Positions 45,016 to 53,805 of a DNA stretch of 64,000 bases are shown piece by piece. This DNA is from Pokkaliibacter sp. MBI-7 (lineage in GTDB: Bacteria > Pseudomonadota > Gammaproteobacteria > Pseudomonadales > Balneatricaceae). The notes under the pieces were generated by a model that was not told the origin of the DNA, ran no database searches, and saw only the letters and a list, made by a program, of their open reading frames with translations. Where the stretch lies: positions 2,025,501 through 2,089,500 of the forward strand of contig NZ_JARVTG010000002.1 in NCBI RefSeq assembly GCF_029846635.1. Direction: 5' to 3'. Numbering within the stretch: position 1 is the stretch's first letter; each line of letters begins with the position of its first letter. The position numbers and the translations under genes are program-made.

Positions 45016-46542
45016 TCAGACTTTCTGACCTTCGTGTTGACGTGCCTTGTTCATTTTTCCGCGCAGCAGCGGGCCTAGTACGGTAGGCAGGATCAGACCA
45101 AGAATGGCGATAGCCCACAGACCGATGCTCAGACCACTACTGTAGAAGATGTTCCAGCTGCCATCAGAAATGGTCAGCGCATGACGCATACTGGTTTCCA
45201 TTTCCGGGCCAAGCAACATGCCCAGAATGACCGGCACCAGAGGAATCTCGATCTTGCGCAGAACATAACCGAAGATGCCGAAGGCCACCATGAAGTAGAG
45301 ATCCATGGCGCTGTGGCTCAGTGAATAGATGCCGATTGAGGCGACCAGCGTCACGATGGGCATCAGGTACATGGGTCGGATGCTCAGCAGCTTGACGAAG
45401 ATACCGACCATCGGAATGTTCAGCAGCAGCAGAATGAAGTTACCGACGAACAGTGCCGCGATGACGCCCCATACCAGATCAGCGTGCTGCTGGAACAGCA
45501 TCGGGCCGGGGGTGATGTTCAGGGAAATCAGCATGGCCAGCAGTACAGCCGTGGTGCCACTACCGGGCACGCCCAGTGTCAGCATGGGGACCAGCGCACC
45601 GTTAGCCGCCGCATTGTTGCCTGCTTCAGGAGCAGCCACGCCACGGGGATCACCTTCGCCAAAGTGGGCTTTGTTACCCAGCAAGCGTTTTTCCAGGGTG
45701 TAGCAGATGAAGCTGCCCAGAGAGGCGCCCGCGCCTGGCAATACACCCGCAACGAAGCCCAGCACAGAACCACGAATGGCGGTTGGCAGAACGTGGATGA
45801 TGTCAGACATTTTCAGGCGCAGCTTGTTCAGCACCACCATCTGATGACCCGCACCGGCATGTGCCTCGATAAAGAACATCAGCTCACTGATAGCAAACAT
45901 ACCGACCAGCACGATGATGAAATCAACACCTTCGTACAGCTCCAGGGTATTGAAGGTGTAGCGTGGCGTACCTGTATTGTGATCGATACCCACAGTAGCA
46001 ATCATCAGACCCAGCGCCGCTGCCAGCAGGGTTTTGACCGGGTTTTTACCGGTTACACCACCTAGAGTGGCAAATGCCAGTGCAAACAGGGCGAAGTATT
46101 CAGCAGGACCGAAGTGCAGTGCAAACCTGGCCAGAATCGGCGCCAGCAGGATCAGGCCGATGGTGGCAATGAAGCTGCCTATAAAGGAAGCAATCGCCGA
46201 AATCGCCAGCGCTTCGGCAGCCTTGCCCTGACGCGCCATGGGATAACCATCCAGCGTGGTCATTAACGCAGGTTCATCGCCGGGGATGTTCAGCATGATG
46301 CTGGAAATACGGCCACCGTACATGGCACCGGCATACACCGAAGTCAGCAGGATCAGCGCCGAATCAGCAGGCAGACCGAGGCTGAATGCCAGAGGAATCA
46401 GGATAGCCACACCGTTGGCAGGGCCAAGACCAGGCAGTGCGCCAATCAGCGTCCCCAGAATGGAACCGATGGCAGCGAACATCAGGTTAGTGGGGGTCAG
46501 CGCCACACCAAAACCATGCATCAGAAAATTTAACGTTTCCAT
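45016..46542 (-). CDS. tctA: Tripartite tricarboxylate transporter large permease TctA
   Basis: The large inner-membrane subunit, 508 residues and about 12 helices. Family signatures are IGSILGTLIGALPGLGPANGVAILIPL near the N terminus, YAGAMYGGRISSIMLNIPGDE, GVLPGAGASLGSFICY, KAHFGEGDPRGVAAPEAGNNAA and LTLGVPGSGTTAVLL. It takes up a carboxylate bound by TctC, using an ion gradient. The start overlaps the tctB stop (TAATG). Confidence 0.97.
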   Translation of the reverse strand: METLNFLMHGFGVALTPTNLMFAAIGSILGTLIGALPGLGPANGVAILIPLAFSLGLPADSALILLTSVYAGAMYGGRISSIMLNIPGDEPALMTTLDGYPMARQGKAAEALAISAIASFIGSFIATIGLILLAPILARFALHFGPAEYFALFALAFATLGGVTGKNPVKTLLAAALGLMIATVGIDHNTGTPRYTFNTLELYEGVDFIIVLVGMFAISELMFFIEAHAGAGHQMVVLNKLRLKMSDIIHVLPTAIRGSVLGFVAGVLPGAGASLGSFICYTLEKRLLGNKAHFGEGDPRGVAAPEAGNNAAANGALVPMLTLGVPGSGTTAVLLAMLISLNITPGPMLFQQHADLVWGVIAALFVGNFILLLLNIPMVGIFVKLLSIRPMYLMPIVTLVASIGIYSLSHSAMDLYFMVAFGIFGYVLRKIEIPLVPVILGMLLGPEMETSMRHALTISDGSWNIFYSSGLSIGLWAIAILGLILPTVLGPLLRGKMNKARQHEGQKV

Positions 46543-46991
46543 TATGCCAAACCTCCCAGCAGGCCCATGGGCAGCGGCAATTCAAGACCGATATCAAAAA
46601 TCAGAAACACACCCACAGACGTTCCCAGACCGACCAGCGCAGCAGAAGCCACGGTGGCGCCCATACGCCAGCTCAGGATAGCGACACAGGCAAAGCTGGC
46701 CAGGATGAAGCCCAGATAATCCAGAGACCAGGCATAACCCAGCAATACCACTACAACGACCAGCAGCTCCCCGAAAATCTTGGCACTGGGCCATTCCTGC
46801 GAGGGGTCAGGCTTAACGATCAGGTAGATGGCGCACAGGCCCAGAATCCAGGCCAGAATCGAAGGAAAAGTACTGGGGCCAACGACTTCGTTGCCACCAA
46901 AAGGTTCGGGCAGTTGAGTGGCACCCCAGCCGTAGGCAACGGCCAGAACCAGCATCAGCATGCCGAAGATACGATCATTGTTCAGTAGCAT
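46542..46991 (-). CDS. tctB: Tripartite tricarboxylate transporter small permease TctB
   Basis: The small membrane subunit, 149 residues with four hydrophobic segments, as is normal for TctB. It starts MLLNNDRIFGMLMLVLAVAYGWGATQLPEPF and contains GPSTFPSILAWILGLCAIYL, the typical conserved patch. Encoded between tctC and tctA on the minus strand, overlapping tctA. Confidence 0.93.
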   Translation of the reverse strand: MLLNNDRIFGMLMLVLAVAYGWGATQLPEPFGGNEVVGPSTFPSILAWILGLCAIYLIVKPDPSQEWPSAKIFGELLVVVVVLLGYAWSLDYLGFILASFACVAILSWRMGATVASAALVGLGTSVGVFLIFDIGLELPLPMGLLGGLA

Positions 46992-47153
46992 CTGCTACCT
47001 CCACCTATTACGCCCATCACTTCACCGTTAAGCCCAATCGCAGATGCGACTGAGCCACGGACCACACGGCTCTGGCCGTCTCCATGGACAAGTTTGCAAG
47101 AAGGAAGATGCCCCATGTCGACGAGACGTGCCGGGAGCCGAACGGAAACTACC

Positions 47154-47181
47154 AATGGGGGAGTGCAGGCACTCCCCCATT
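47154..47181 (-). terminator. Attenuating terminator between tctC and tctB
   Basis: 13-bp perfect stem aatgggggagtgc / gcactcccccatt with a 2-nt central loop, just after the tctC stop and within the operon. The T-run is weak. It would favour the binding-protein message over the membrane subunits. Confidence 0.7.
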
Positions 47182-47193
47182 TCACTCACTCAA

Positions 47194-48183
47194 TTACTTG
47201 AGCAGGCCAACTTCTTTGGAGATTTCAGCAATATCCTGGATCTGCTTGTGAACAAACTCGTTGAACTCAGCACCTGACTTGTGGAAAGGCAGCAGACCGT
47301 TTTCAGTCATAACGTCTTTCCAGGCAGGTGAGTCATACAGCTTGTCCAGAGAGGTTACCCACCAGTTGTAGGTATCGTCAGAAGCACCACCTGGGATGTA
47401 GAAACCACGCCAGTTAGGTGCGGTGGTATCAACGCCCTGCTCTTTGGCAGTGGGGATCTGATCATAAGGAGCAGGCAGACGCTCGTCAGACAGTACAGCC
47501 AGAACGCGCAGATCACCTGACTGCAGGAAACCCAGCACTTCAGACACGTCACCAGTGAACGCGCCAATGTGACCGCCAATTACCTGAGTAATGGCTTCGC
47601 CACCGCCGTTGAAGGCCAGGTACTTGATGTCACGCAGTTTATCAACACCGCCAGACTTGGCAGTCATCAGCACTTTCAGGTGATCCCAGCCACCGTTAGC
47701 ACTACCGCCGCCGAACTTGACTGAGTTCGGGTCAGCTTTCAGTGCGTTCAGCAGATCGCCCAGATTTTTGTAGGGAGAGTCTTTAGCCACGGCGATAACA
47801 CCGTAGTCAGCCCCCAGAGTACCTACCCATTTCACCATGTCAGCGTTAACGCCAGGGAACTGGCCCTGCGCCAGACGGGTAGTCGTAGCAGTGGAAGCAG
47901 CAACGAAGACACCATTATCGGTGTTGCGTTTGGATACGACGTGAGCAAAAGCTACGCCGCCGCCAGCACCTGGCATGTTCACGGTCTGCACGTTGCCATC
48001 GACATAGCTCAGGGCAGACAGCAGTTTACCCACGCTACGGCAGGTAAAGTCCCAGCCACCACCGGGGTTGGTAGGCGCGATACACTCAGGCGCTTTGGGC
48101 ATATCAGCGGCATTGGCCATCATGGGTGCGCTGACGAGAACAGAAGACAAAGCCAGTACGGGCAGTGCAAAAAGGCGTTTCAT
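47194..48183 (-). CDS. tctC: Tripartite tricarboxylate transporter substrate-binding protein TctC
   Basis: A periplasmic receptor of 329 residues; signal peptide MKRLFALPVLALSSVLVSAPMMANA. Bug/TctC motifs are CIAPTNPGGGWDFTCRSVGK near the N terminus, VNMPGAGGGVAFAHV, KFGGGSANGGWDHLKVLM and YLAFNGGGEAITQVIGGHIGAF. The ligand is probably citrate or another tricarboxylate, but related TctC proteins differ. The ATG at 48183 follows GGAG; the frame upstream to 48222 is ignored. Divergent from the tctDE-like genes. Confidence 0.95.
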   Translation of the reverse strand: MKRLFALPVLALSSVLVSAPMMANAADMPKAPECIAPTNPGGGWDFTCRSVGKLLSALSYVDGNVQTVNMPGAGGGVAFAHVVSKRNTDNGVFVAASTATTTRLAQGQFPGVNADMVKWVGTLGADYGVIAVAKDSPYKNLGDLLNALKADPNSVKFGGGSANGGWDHLKVLMTAKSGGVDKLRDIKYLAFNGGGEAITQVIGGHIGAFTGDVSEVLGFLQSGDLRVLAVLSDERLPAPYDQIPTAKEQGVDTTAPNWRGFYIPGGASDDTYNWWVTSLDKLYDSPAWKDVMTENGLLPFHKSGAEFNEFVHKQIQDIAEISKEVGLLK

Positions 48184-48542
48184 TGTTGTTATCTCCACCT
48201 GCTGGGGAATTTTTGAAAACACAATGTGACCGGGATGGGGTCAACATGTCGAATAAACATACGCTTGCAACCTGACACGATCCTGACACACACGTATCGG
48301 CTATGGGCTCTTATTCTAAGGTCTAATGTCTAGACCATGATGCTCATTCATGCCAGCACACATTACCGAAGGCCTGTACTTTTCCTTATTCCCCAGCCAC
48401 GCCACACCGTCGCAGTTCTGCTACGGTTACAATTTCTGCTAGGCTTGAGTCGCTGCCACGGAATGGCCAGAAACGGGAAGATGAGGGCACGCCCCTCATT
48501 CGCCCAGCGGCCAAAGACAAGAACTACCATCGCAGAACCGAG
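48184..48542. promoter_or_regulatory. Divergent tctC / tctD control region with candidate response-regulator sites
   Basis: 359 bases without a gene. CCTGACAC occurs twice in direct orientation exactly 11 bp apart (48271-48278 and 48282-48289), the spacing typical of OmpR-family response-regulator sites. A second element is the inverted repeat ggtcta-5nt-tagacc (48320-48336). Both lie between the regulated transporter and its regulator. Binding is inference. Confidence 0.5.
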
Positions 48543-49211
48543 ATGCGCATATTACTCATCGAAGACAATGTCGAACTTGCCGATGCCGTGGCTGAGTATT
48601 TTCGCCACCACGGCCATCCGCTGGACTGGGTCAGCTCCGCCGAACAGGCAGAAAAAGTGCTGGCCTATCAAAGCTTTGAACTGCTTATTCTGGATATCAA
48701 CCTGCCCGGCAAAGATGGCTATCAGCTGCTGAAGGCATTACGCCGTCAGGGGAATCAGGTGCCGGTTCTGGTCCTGACCGCCCGTGCTGAAATTGACGAT
48801 CGGGTCAGCGCACTGGATCTGGGGGCCGACGACTATCTGGTCAAACCCTTTGATTTCCGTGAACTGGCAGCCCGCACCCGTGCCCTGCTGCGTCGGGATC
48901 GCGGCAACGCCAGCAATGAAGTGCGCTGTGGCAATCTGCTGTTTGATCCGGCCTCACGTCAGGTATTCATCAATGACGAGCCGATGGATCTGCGCCATCG
49001 CGAAGTGCAGCTGCTGGAAGTGTTTCTTGGCGCCCTCGATCATGTGCTGACCAAGGAAGATATCGCAGACCGCCTCTACACCTTTGATGAAGCCCACACG
49101 CCCAACGCCATCGAGCAGACCCTGACTCGTCTGCGCAAGCGCCTCGATGGCTCGTCGCTGGTAATCAAGACCATTCGTGGCATGGGCTATCTCGCCCATG
49201 TTGACGACTGA
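48543..49211 (+). CDS. tctD: OmpR-family response regulator, TctD-like
   Basis: 222 residues: receiver domain with phosphoacceptor Asp51 (LLILDINLPGKDGY), the acidic pair ED at 7-8 and Lys in DDYLVKPFDFRELAAR; a winged-helix DNA-binding domain in the C-terminal 95 residues with IEQTLTRLRKRLD and IKTIRGMGYL. It is the likely activator of tctCBA under control of the kinase encoded 18 nt downstream. Confidence 0.93.
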   Translation: MRILLIEDNVELADAVAEYFRHHGHPLDWVSSAEQAEKVLAYQSFELLILDINLPGKDGYQLLKALRRQGNQVPVLVLTARAEIDDRVSALDLGADDYLVKPFDFRELAARTRALLRRDRGNASNEVRCGNLLFDPASRQVFINDEPMDLRHREVQLLEVFLGALDHVLTKEDIADRLYTFDEAHTPNAIEQTLTRLRKRLDGSSLVIKTIRGMGYLAHVDD

Positions 49212-49229
49212 CGCCTGTTTCCGCGCACC

Positions 49230-50609
49230 ATGGCCAGACGCTACTCCCTCAAACGCCGCCTGCTGATTCGCATGGGGGCGATTTTCATCATCGCCCTGCT
49301 GCTGCTGGGCGTTGGCATCTGGCGCTACGCCGAGCGTGCCGCTGACTACTCCTTCGACCGGCTGCTGACCGGCGCCAGTCTGTCCATTCTGGAACGTGTT
49401 TTCGTCACCAATGAAGGTATCGAAGTGGACATGCCCTACTCCACCATGTCGATGCTGAGCCTGGCCCCCGAAGACCGGGCGTTCTATCAGGTACTGGGGC
49501 CAGACGGCTTCCCGCTGACCGGCTATCCGGATCTGCCCCTGCCTGAGCACTGGAAGCCCGGCAATGAACCGGTGTTCTTCAATGCCCGCTACAGCGGTGA
49601 AAACGTACGCTTTCTGCTGCAAAGCAAACTGCTGACCGAACAGGGCATTCATGGCTGGGTTACGGTGCAGATCGGCCAGACCCGCATCGCCCGTACCGCC
49701 CTGACCTGGGAAGTCTTTCTCAATGCGCTGGGGCTGCTGTTGCTGATCATGTCGCTGGGCTTACTGTTTGTCTGGTTCGGCATAGGTCGGGCCTTGCGGC
49801 CACTGGGCCTGATCAGTCAGGATTTACGCAACCGTGCTCCGGCCCAGCTCAGCCCGCTGGAAGTCCCGGCGCCGAAGGAAATTGCGCCGCTGGTCAACTC
49901 ACTGAACACCTTTATGCGACGGCTGCAGGGCAACCTCAATCTGATGCAGAACTTTATCGCCGATGCCGCCCATCAGATCCGCACGCCGCTCAGCACCCTG
50001 CAGGTCCAGCTTGATATGGCGGAGCATGAACAGGATAACGCCGCACTCAAGCGTCGCCTGAGCAAGGCTCGCGAGCTGAGCAAGCGGCTGATACGCCTGA
50101 CCAACCAGCTGCTGGCTCACGCTCTGGTGATTCACCGCGGCGACACGCAAACGCTGGCCAGAGTCAACCTGAACGAACTGGGGCGTCAGGTTCTGACCGA
50201 AGCTGTGCGCGACCATGCCCACACTGCGGTGGATTTTGGCTATGACACCAATGTGCAGTCAGCCTGGATTCAGGGCGACACCATCAGTCTCAAGGAGGCG
50301 CTGCGTAACCTGCTGGATAATGCCGTTAAATATGGCCCGGCGGACAACCAGATTACACTCGCTGTGCACGCTCAGAATGGCCAGCTGCAGATCAGTGTCG
50401 AAGATCGCGGCCCGGGCATCCCCACCGCGCAGCATCAGCAGGTGCAGCAGCGTTTCGAGCGTCTGGCTGAAGATCGTGCAGGGTCAGGTCTGGGGCTCGC
50501 CATCGTCCGGGCCGTTGCCGATGCGCATCAGGCGGACATGACGCTGAGTAATGGGGAAAGTGGCGGACTAAAAGTGACACTGTCCTTCCCGGCCGCGGAG
50601 CAGGAATGA
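49230..50609 (+). CDS. tctE: Sensor histidine kinase, TctE-like
   Basis: 459 residues: TM1 about 10-32, a periplasmic sensor of about 130 residues (two-component sensor N-terminal type), TM2 about 165-190, and a short HAMP. The dimerisation domain has the phosphorylated His248 in DAAHQIRTPLSTLQ. The catalytic domain has N-box NLLDNAVKYGP, DRGPGIP and GSGLGLAIVRAVADAH. It pairs with the preceding response regulator and probably senses a carboxylate, alone or through the binding protein encoded next, whose start overlaps its stop. Confidence 0.93.
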   Translation: MARRYSLKRRLLIRMGAIFIIALLLLGVGIWRYAERAADYSFDRLLTGASLSILERVFVTNEGIEVDMPYSTMSMLSLAPEDRAFYQVLGPDGFPLTGYPDLPLPEHWKPGNEPVFFNARYSGENVRFLLQSKLLTEQGIHGWVTVQIGQTRIARTALTWEVFLNALGLLLLIMSLGLLFVWFGIGRALRPLGLISQDLRNRAPAQLSPLEVPAPKEIAPLVNSLNTFMRRLQGNLNLMQNFIADAAHQIRTPLSTLQVQLDMAEHEQDNAALKRRLSKARELSKRLIRLTNQLLAHALVIHRGDTQTLARVNLNELGRQVLTEAVRDHAHTAVDFGYDTNVQSAWIQGDTISLKEALRNLLDNAVKYGPADNQITLAVHAQNGQLQISVEDRGPGIPTAQHQQVQQRFERLAEDRAGSGLGLAIVRAVADAHQADMTLSNGESGGLKVTLSFPAAEQE

Positions 50610-51832
50610 TCATGACAGGGCAATATCGTGCTGTTTTACCGCGCCTGCAGCGCTGCCTGCTGGCGACTGTTGCAGTGACGCTATGCTGGCTCGGCAGCCA
50701 GAGCGCTGTGGCGGATTCACCGGATGACAAGGCGCCCACTCTGGGCAGCGCACCTTATGGCGCCACAGACCCTTTCACCGCCAATGCCGGCGATGACAAA
50801 CCCCATGACACCGGTAAGCAGGACGAAGGGAATTGGCTGTTTATCAAGGGTTCTACCGACAAATCGGCGATTTTCCCGTTAATTCGGGCCTTTCAGGAAC
50901 AGCACCCTTCAATACAGGTTCGCTACGAAGAAGTGCTGTCACCTCAGCTGTATATGGATTTTCGCAGTGAATATCTGCACCGGGCGACCACCACCGACAT
51001 CATCATCAGCTCGGCCATGGACCTGCAGGCCAAACTGATCAATGACGGCTATGCCCGCCCCTATGACTCGGCCAATACTGACGATTTGCCCGACTGGGCC
51101 AAGTGGCGGCACGAGGGCTTTGGCTTTGCTTTCGAGCCACTGGTGATGGTCTACAACAAAGCGGCCTTCAAAGATCAGACGCTACCGCGCACCCATGAAG
51201 AACTGGCCACCCAGTTGCGCGAGCAACCCGCGCTCTACCAGCAGAAAGTGGGTACCTATGACATACGCCTGTCCGGCGTCGGCTACATGCTGTTTACCCA
51301 GGATGCCGTGCACTCCAGCATCAACGGCCGCCTGCTGGAGAGCCTTGGCCGTGCTGATGTACAGACGTACTGCTGTACCAGCCTGATACTCGATGCGGTC
51401 GCCTCCGGCAAACTGATCCTCGGCTACAACGTGCTGGGCTCCTACTCCCTCAGCCGGGCCCTGCAGGACCCACGACTGGGCGTGATCGTTCCGTCCGACT
51501 ACACCCTGGCCATGAGCCCTATCGCCCTGATCTCGAAAAAGGCCAGCTCACCCAAACTGGCGCAGCAGTTCATCGACTTTCTGCTGTCCGTCGAAGGTCA
51601 GAACGACATTGCCAGTCACAGCGGCCTGATCAGTCTGCTCGGCGATGGCCCTCGCTCGGCCAATGGTATCCGGCTCAATTATGAGTCCAGCTATCATCCC
51701 ATCAGCCTGGGACTCGGGTTACTGGTGTATCTTGACCAGATGAAACGCAACCGCTTCCTGCACGAGTGGGAAAGTGTCATCCAGCCGGGCAGCATGATTC
51801 AGGCGCTGACCAACAGCGATGAGCTGCCCTAA
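50606..51832 (+). CDS. Periplasmic binding protein linked to the TctDE-like system
   Basis: 408 residues with a signal peptide (CLLATVAVTLCWLGSQSAVA-D). The fold is that of Fe3+/putrescine-type extracellular binding proteins: FIKGSTDKSAIFPLIRAFQEQHPSIQVRYEE, a hinge, then FAFEPLVMVYNK, LGYNVLGSYSL, VIVPSDYTLAMSPIAL and FIDFLLSVEGQ. The ATGA overlap with the kinase gene indicates co-translation. No ABC permease lies nearby, so it could be a sensing partner for the kinase, comparable to PgtC in the phosphoglycerate regulatory system. That role is inference. Two adjacent Cys lie in TYCCTS. Confidence 0.8.
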   Translation: MIMTGQYRAVLPRLQRCLLATVAVTLCWLGSQSAVADSPDDKAPTLGSAPYGATDPFTANAGDDKPHDTGKQDEGNWLFIKGSTDKSAIFPLIRAFQEQHPSIQVRYEEVLSPQLYMDFRSEYLHRATTTDIIISSAMDLQAKLINDGYARPYDSANTDDLPDWAKWRHEGFGFAFEPLVMVYNKAAFKDQTLPRTHEELATQLREQPALYQQKVGTYDIRLSGVGYMLFTQDAVHSSINGRLLESLGRADVQTYCCTSLILDAVASGKLILGYNVLGSYSLSRALQDPRLGVIVPSDYTLAMSPIALISKKASSPKLAQQFIDFLLSVEGQNDIASHSGLISLLGDGPRSANGIRLNYESSYHPISLGLGLLVYLDQMKRNRFLHEWESVIQPGSMIQALTNSDELP

Positions 51833-51883
51833 CAGCGTGCTTACAATCTGCTGACCTGCGAGACCGGGAATACGCTCTGTGGC

Positions 51884-52498
51884 TCAGTGTGGCGGCGTAT
51901 CCAGCGGGTCGTTCAGCAGCCTGAGCATAAGCTCCAGACAAAATCGGGTCATCTTGCCCTGATCCATATCCCGCGCGTCATAGCGGCGCAGCATCATGCC
52001 CTGAATCAGGGTGGCGCGTAGCTCGACGATCAGTTTCAGGTAGTCATCATTAACCCCGGGAAAAGCCTTGCGCAGAAGACTGACCGCCTTGGCCTGCAGG
52101 GTCAGATGGGCCTGATAGGAAATCTCGGCAATGGCCGGATTACGCGCCGCCTCGGCCTGAATTTCCAGCAGCAGCGCCCGGTCAGCATCGGCGATACGGG
52201 CTGGCGCCATGCTGCTTTCATTCCACTCCACCGGCTTCAGCCAGCCTTTTTCCAGCTCCATCCATTGCAGACGCTGATTGGTCATACGCTCCACCAGCGC
52301 AGCGATAATGGCCTCCTTGTTTGCAAAGTAACGGTAAATCTGCCCGACACTGAGGCCCGACGATTCTGCGATCATGGCCATACTGGTACGATGAAAACCC
52401 AGCTCAACAACATGATGCTGCGCCGCATCGAGAATCAGCTCGCGGCGTTGCTGGTCCCTTTCTGTCTTAGTCTGGCTCTTGTTATCTGTTGTAACCAT
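51884..52498 (-). CDS. TetR-family transcriptional regulator
   Basis: 204 residues. The N-terminal helix-turn-helix runs RRELILDAAQHHVVELGFHRTSMAMIAESSGLSVGQIYRYFANKEAIIAAL. The C-terminal ligand domain is not recognisable by sequence. Being divergent from the RND pump genes with a 92-bp shared control region, it is most probably their repressor. Confidence 0.93.
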   Translation of the reverse strand: MVTTDNKSQTKTERDQQRRELILDAAQHHVVELGFHRTSMAMIAESSGLSVGQIYRYFANKEAIIAALVERMTNQRLQWMELEKGWLKPVEWNESSMAPARIADADRALLLEIQAEAARNPAIAEISYQAHLTLQAKAVSLLRKAFPGVNDDYLKLIVELRATLIQGMMLRRYDARDMDQGKMTRFCLELMLRLLNDPLDTPPH

Positions 52499-52545
52499 TC
52501 TTTAAACCATGCTGCTAGGGGCTTAATCCGTAGCATTGTATAGTT

Positions 52546-52565
52546 TTGAGAATGATCATTCTCAA
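52546..52565. promoter_or_regulatory. Perfect 20-bp palindrome in the tetR / RND control region
   Basis: ttgagaatgatcattctcaa, self-complementary along its whole length, 25 bp before the adaptor-gene ATG. Its half sites (GAGAATGAT) look very much like those of Fur boxes, while its position fits a TetR-family operator. Either would repress the pump genes. Confidence 0.7.
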
Positions 52566-52590
52566 TTTTATCCTGTGGCATCGGTAACCC

Positions 52591-53802
52591 ATGAAATACT
52601 TATCTACGATGGCTGGGCTGATCCTTCTGCCTCTTGCTCTGGCTGGCTGCCAGAAAGAGGAAGTAGCACAACAGCAACAGCAGCGCACCCCGGAAGTCGG
52701 TTATATCACCCTCAGCACCAGTGAAGTCCCACTGAAAACAGAATTACAGGGCCGTACTGTTGCCTCCACCACGGCCGAAGTTCGCCCTCAGGTCAGCGGC
52801 ATTGTGGAGAAGCGCCTGTTTGAAGAAGGCTCAGAGGTCAGTAAAGGCCAGCTGCTGTATCAGATTGATGATTCCAGCTACAAAGCAACCTATAACGAGG
52901 CCAGGGCCGACCTGCTCAACGCCGAAGCAACCGTGCGCTCGGCCAAGCTGAAAGATCAGCGTTATGCCGCACTGGCCAAATCTGAAGGGGTGTCCAAACA
53001 GGATGCTGATGATGCTCATGCAGCCTATCTGGAAACTGTCGCCAGCGTGGAGAAATACAAAGCCGCGGTAGAAAGCGCCAGGATCGATCTGGATCATACC
53101 CAGGTGAAAGCGCCCATCGCCGGCCGCATTGGTATTTCCTCTGTCACCGAAGGCGCACTGGTGACTGCCGATCAGGACACCGCCCTCGCTACCATCCGCT
53201 CTCTCAATCCGATTTATGTCGATCTGACTCAGTCCAGCAAAGAAGTGCTGAAATTGCGTCAGACCCTCAAGCGCTCAGGTGTCAGCAGTGGTAACACCGA
53301 AGTCAGCCTGCAGCTGGAAGACGGCTCGACCTATGACAGCAAAGGCACGCTGACAGTGCGTGAAGTGGCGGTTGATGAGTCCACAGGCTCAGTAACACTG
53401 CGCGCCCAGTTCCCCAATGATGATGATTTACTGATGCCCGGCATGTTCGTGCGTGCCGTGCTGGATGAAGCGGTGGATACCCAGGCCATGCTGGTGCCCC
53501 AGCGGGGAGTGGCTCGTGATGCCCGTGGCAATGCCACCGCACTGGTGATTAAAGACGACGGCACGGTGGAACAGCGGCAGGTCACCACTGATCGCTCCAT
53601 CGGTGATAAATGGCTGATTACTCAGGGCCTGTCCGCTGGCGACAAGCTGATTGTCGAAGGTACAGGCAAGGTTGCCGCCGGTCAGAAAGTGAAAAGTGTG
53701 GAAGTCGAACTGGCCGCCGACGGCTCAGTGACTGACAAGGCCGCCGATGCCAGCAGGGTCGCCAATCAAGGCGCGGCCGATCAGGACAAAGGAGCGATGT
53801 AA
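52591..53802 (+). CDS. RND efflux periplasmic adaptor (AcrA family lipoprotein)
   Basis: 403 residues with a lipobox (LALAGC, Cys20). Barrel-sandwich/lipoyl halves appear as RPQVSGIVEKRLFEEGSEVSKGQLLYQID and RIDLDHTQVKAPIAGRIGISSVTEGALV, separated by a coiled-coil hairpin (about 90-150). Beta-barrel and membrane-proximal domains follow, with the family motif LVPQRGVARDARGNATALVI. It bridges the inner-membrane pump to the outer-membrane channel. It has no strong ribosome site. It lies 3 nt before the pump gene. Confidence 0.95.
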   Translation: MKYLSTMAGLILLPLALAGCQKEEVAQQQQQRTPEVGYITLSTSEVPLKTELQGRTVASTTAEVRPQVSGIVEKRLFEEGSEVSKGQLLYQIDDSSYKATYNEARADLLNAEATVRSAKLKDQRYAALAKSEGVSKQDADDAHAAYLETVASVEKYKAAVESARIDLDHTQVKAPIAGRIGISSVTEGALVTADQDTALATIRSLNPIYVDLTQSSKEVLKLRQTLKRSGVSSGNTEVSLQLEDGSTYDSKGTLTVREVAVDESTGSVTLRAQFPNDDDLLMPGMFVRAVLDEAVDTQAMLVPQRGVARDARGNATALVIKDDGTVEQRQVTTDRSIGDKWLITQGLSAGDKLIVEGTGKVAAGQKVKSVEVELAADGSVTDKAADASRVANQGAADQDKGAM

Positions 53803-53805
53803 CCG

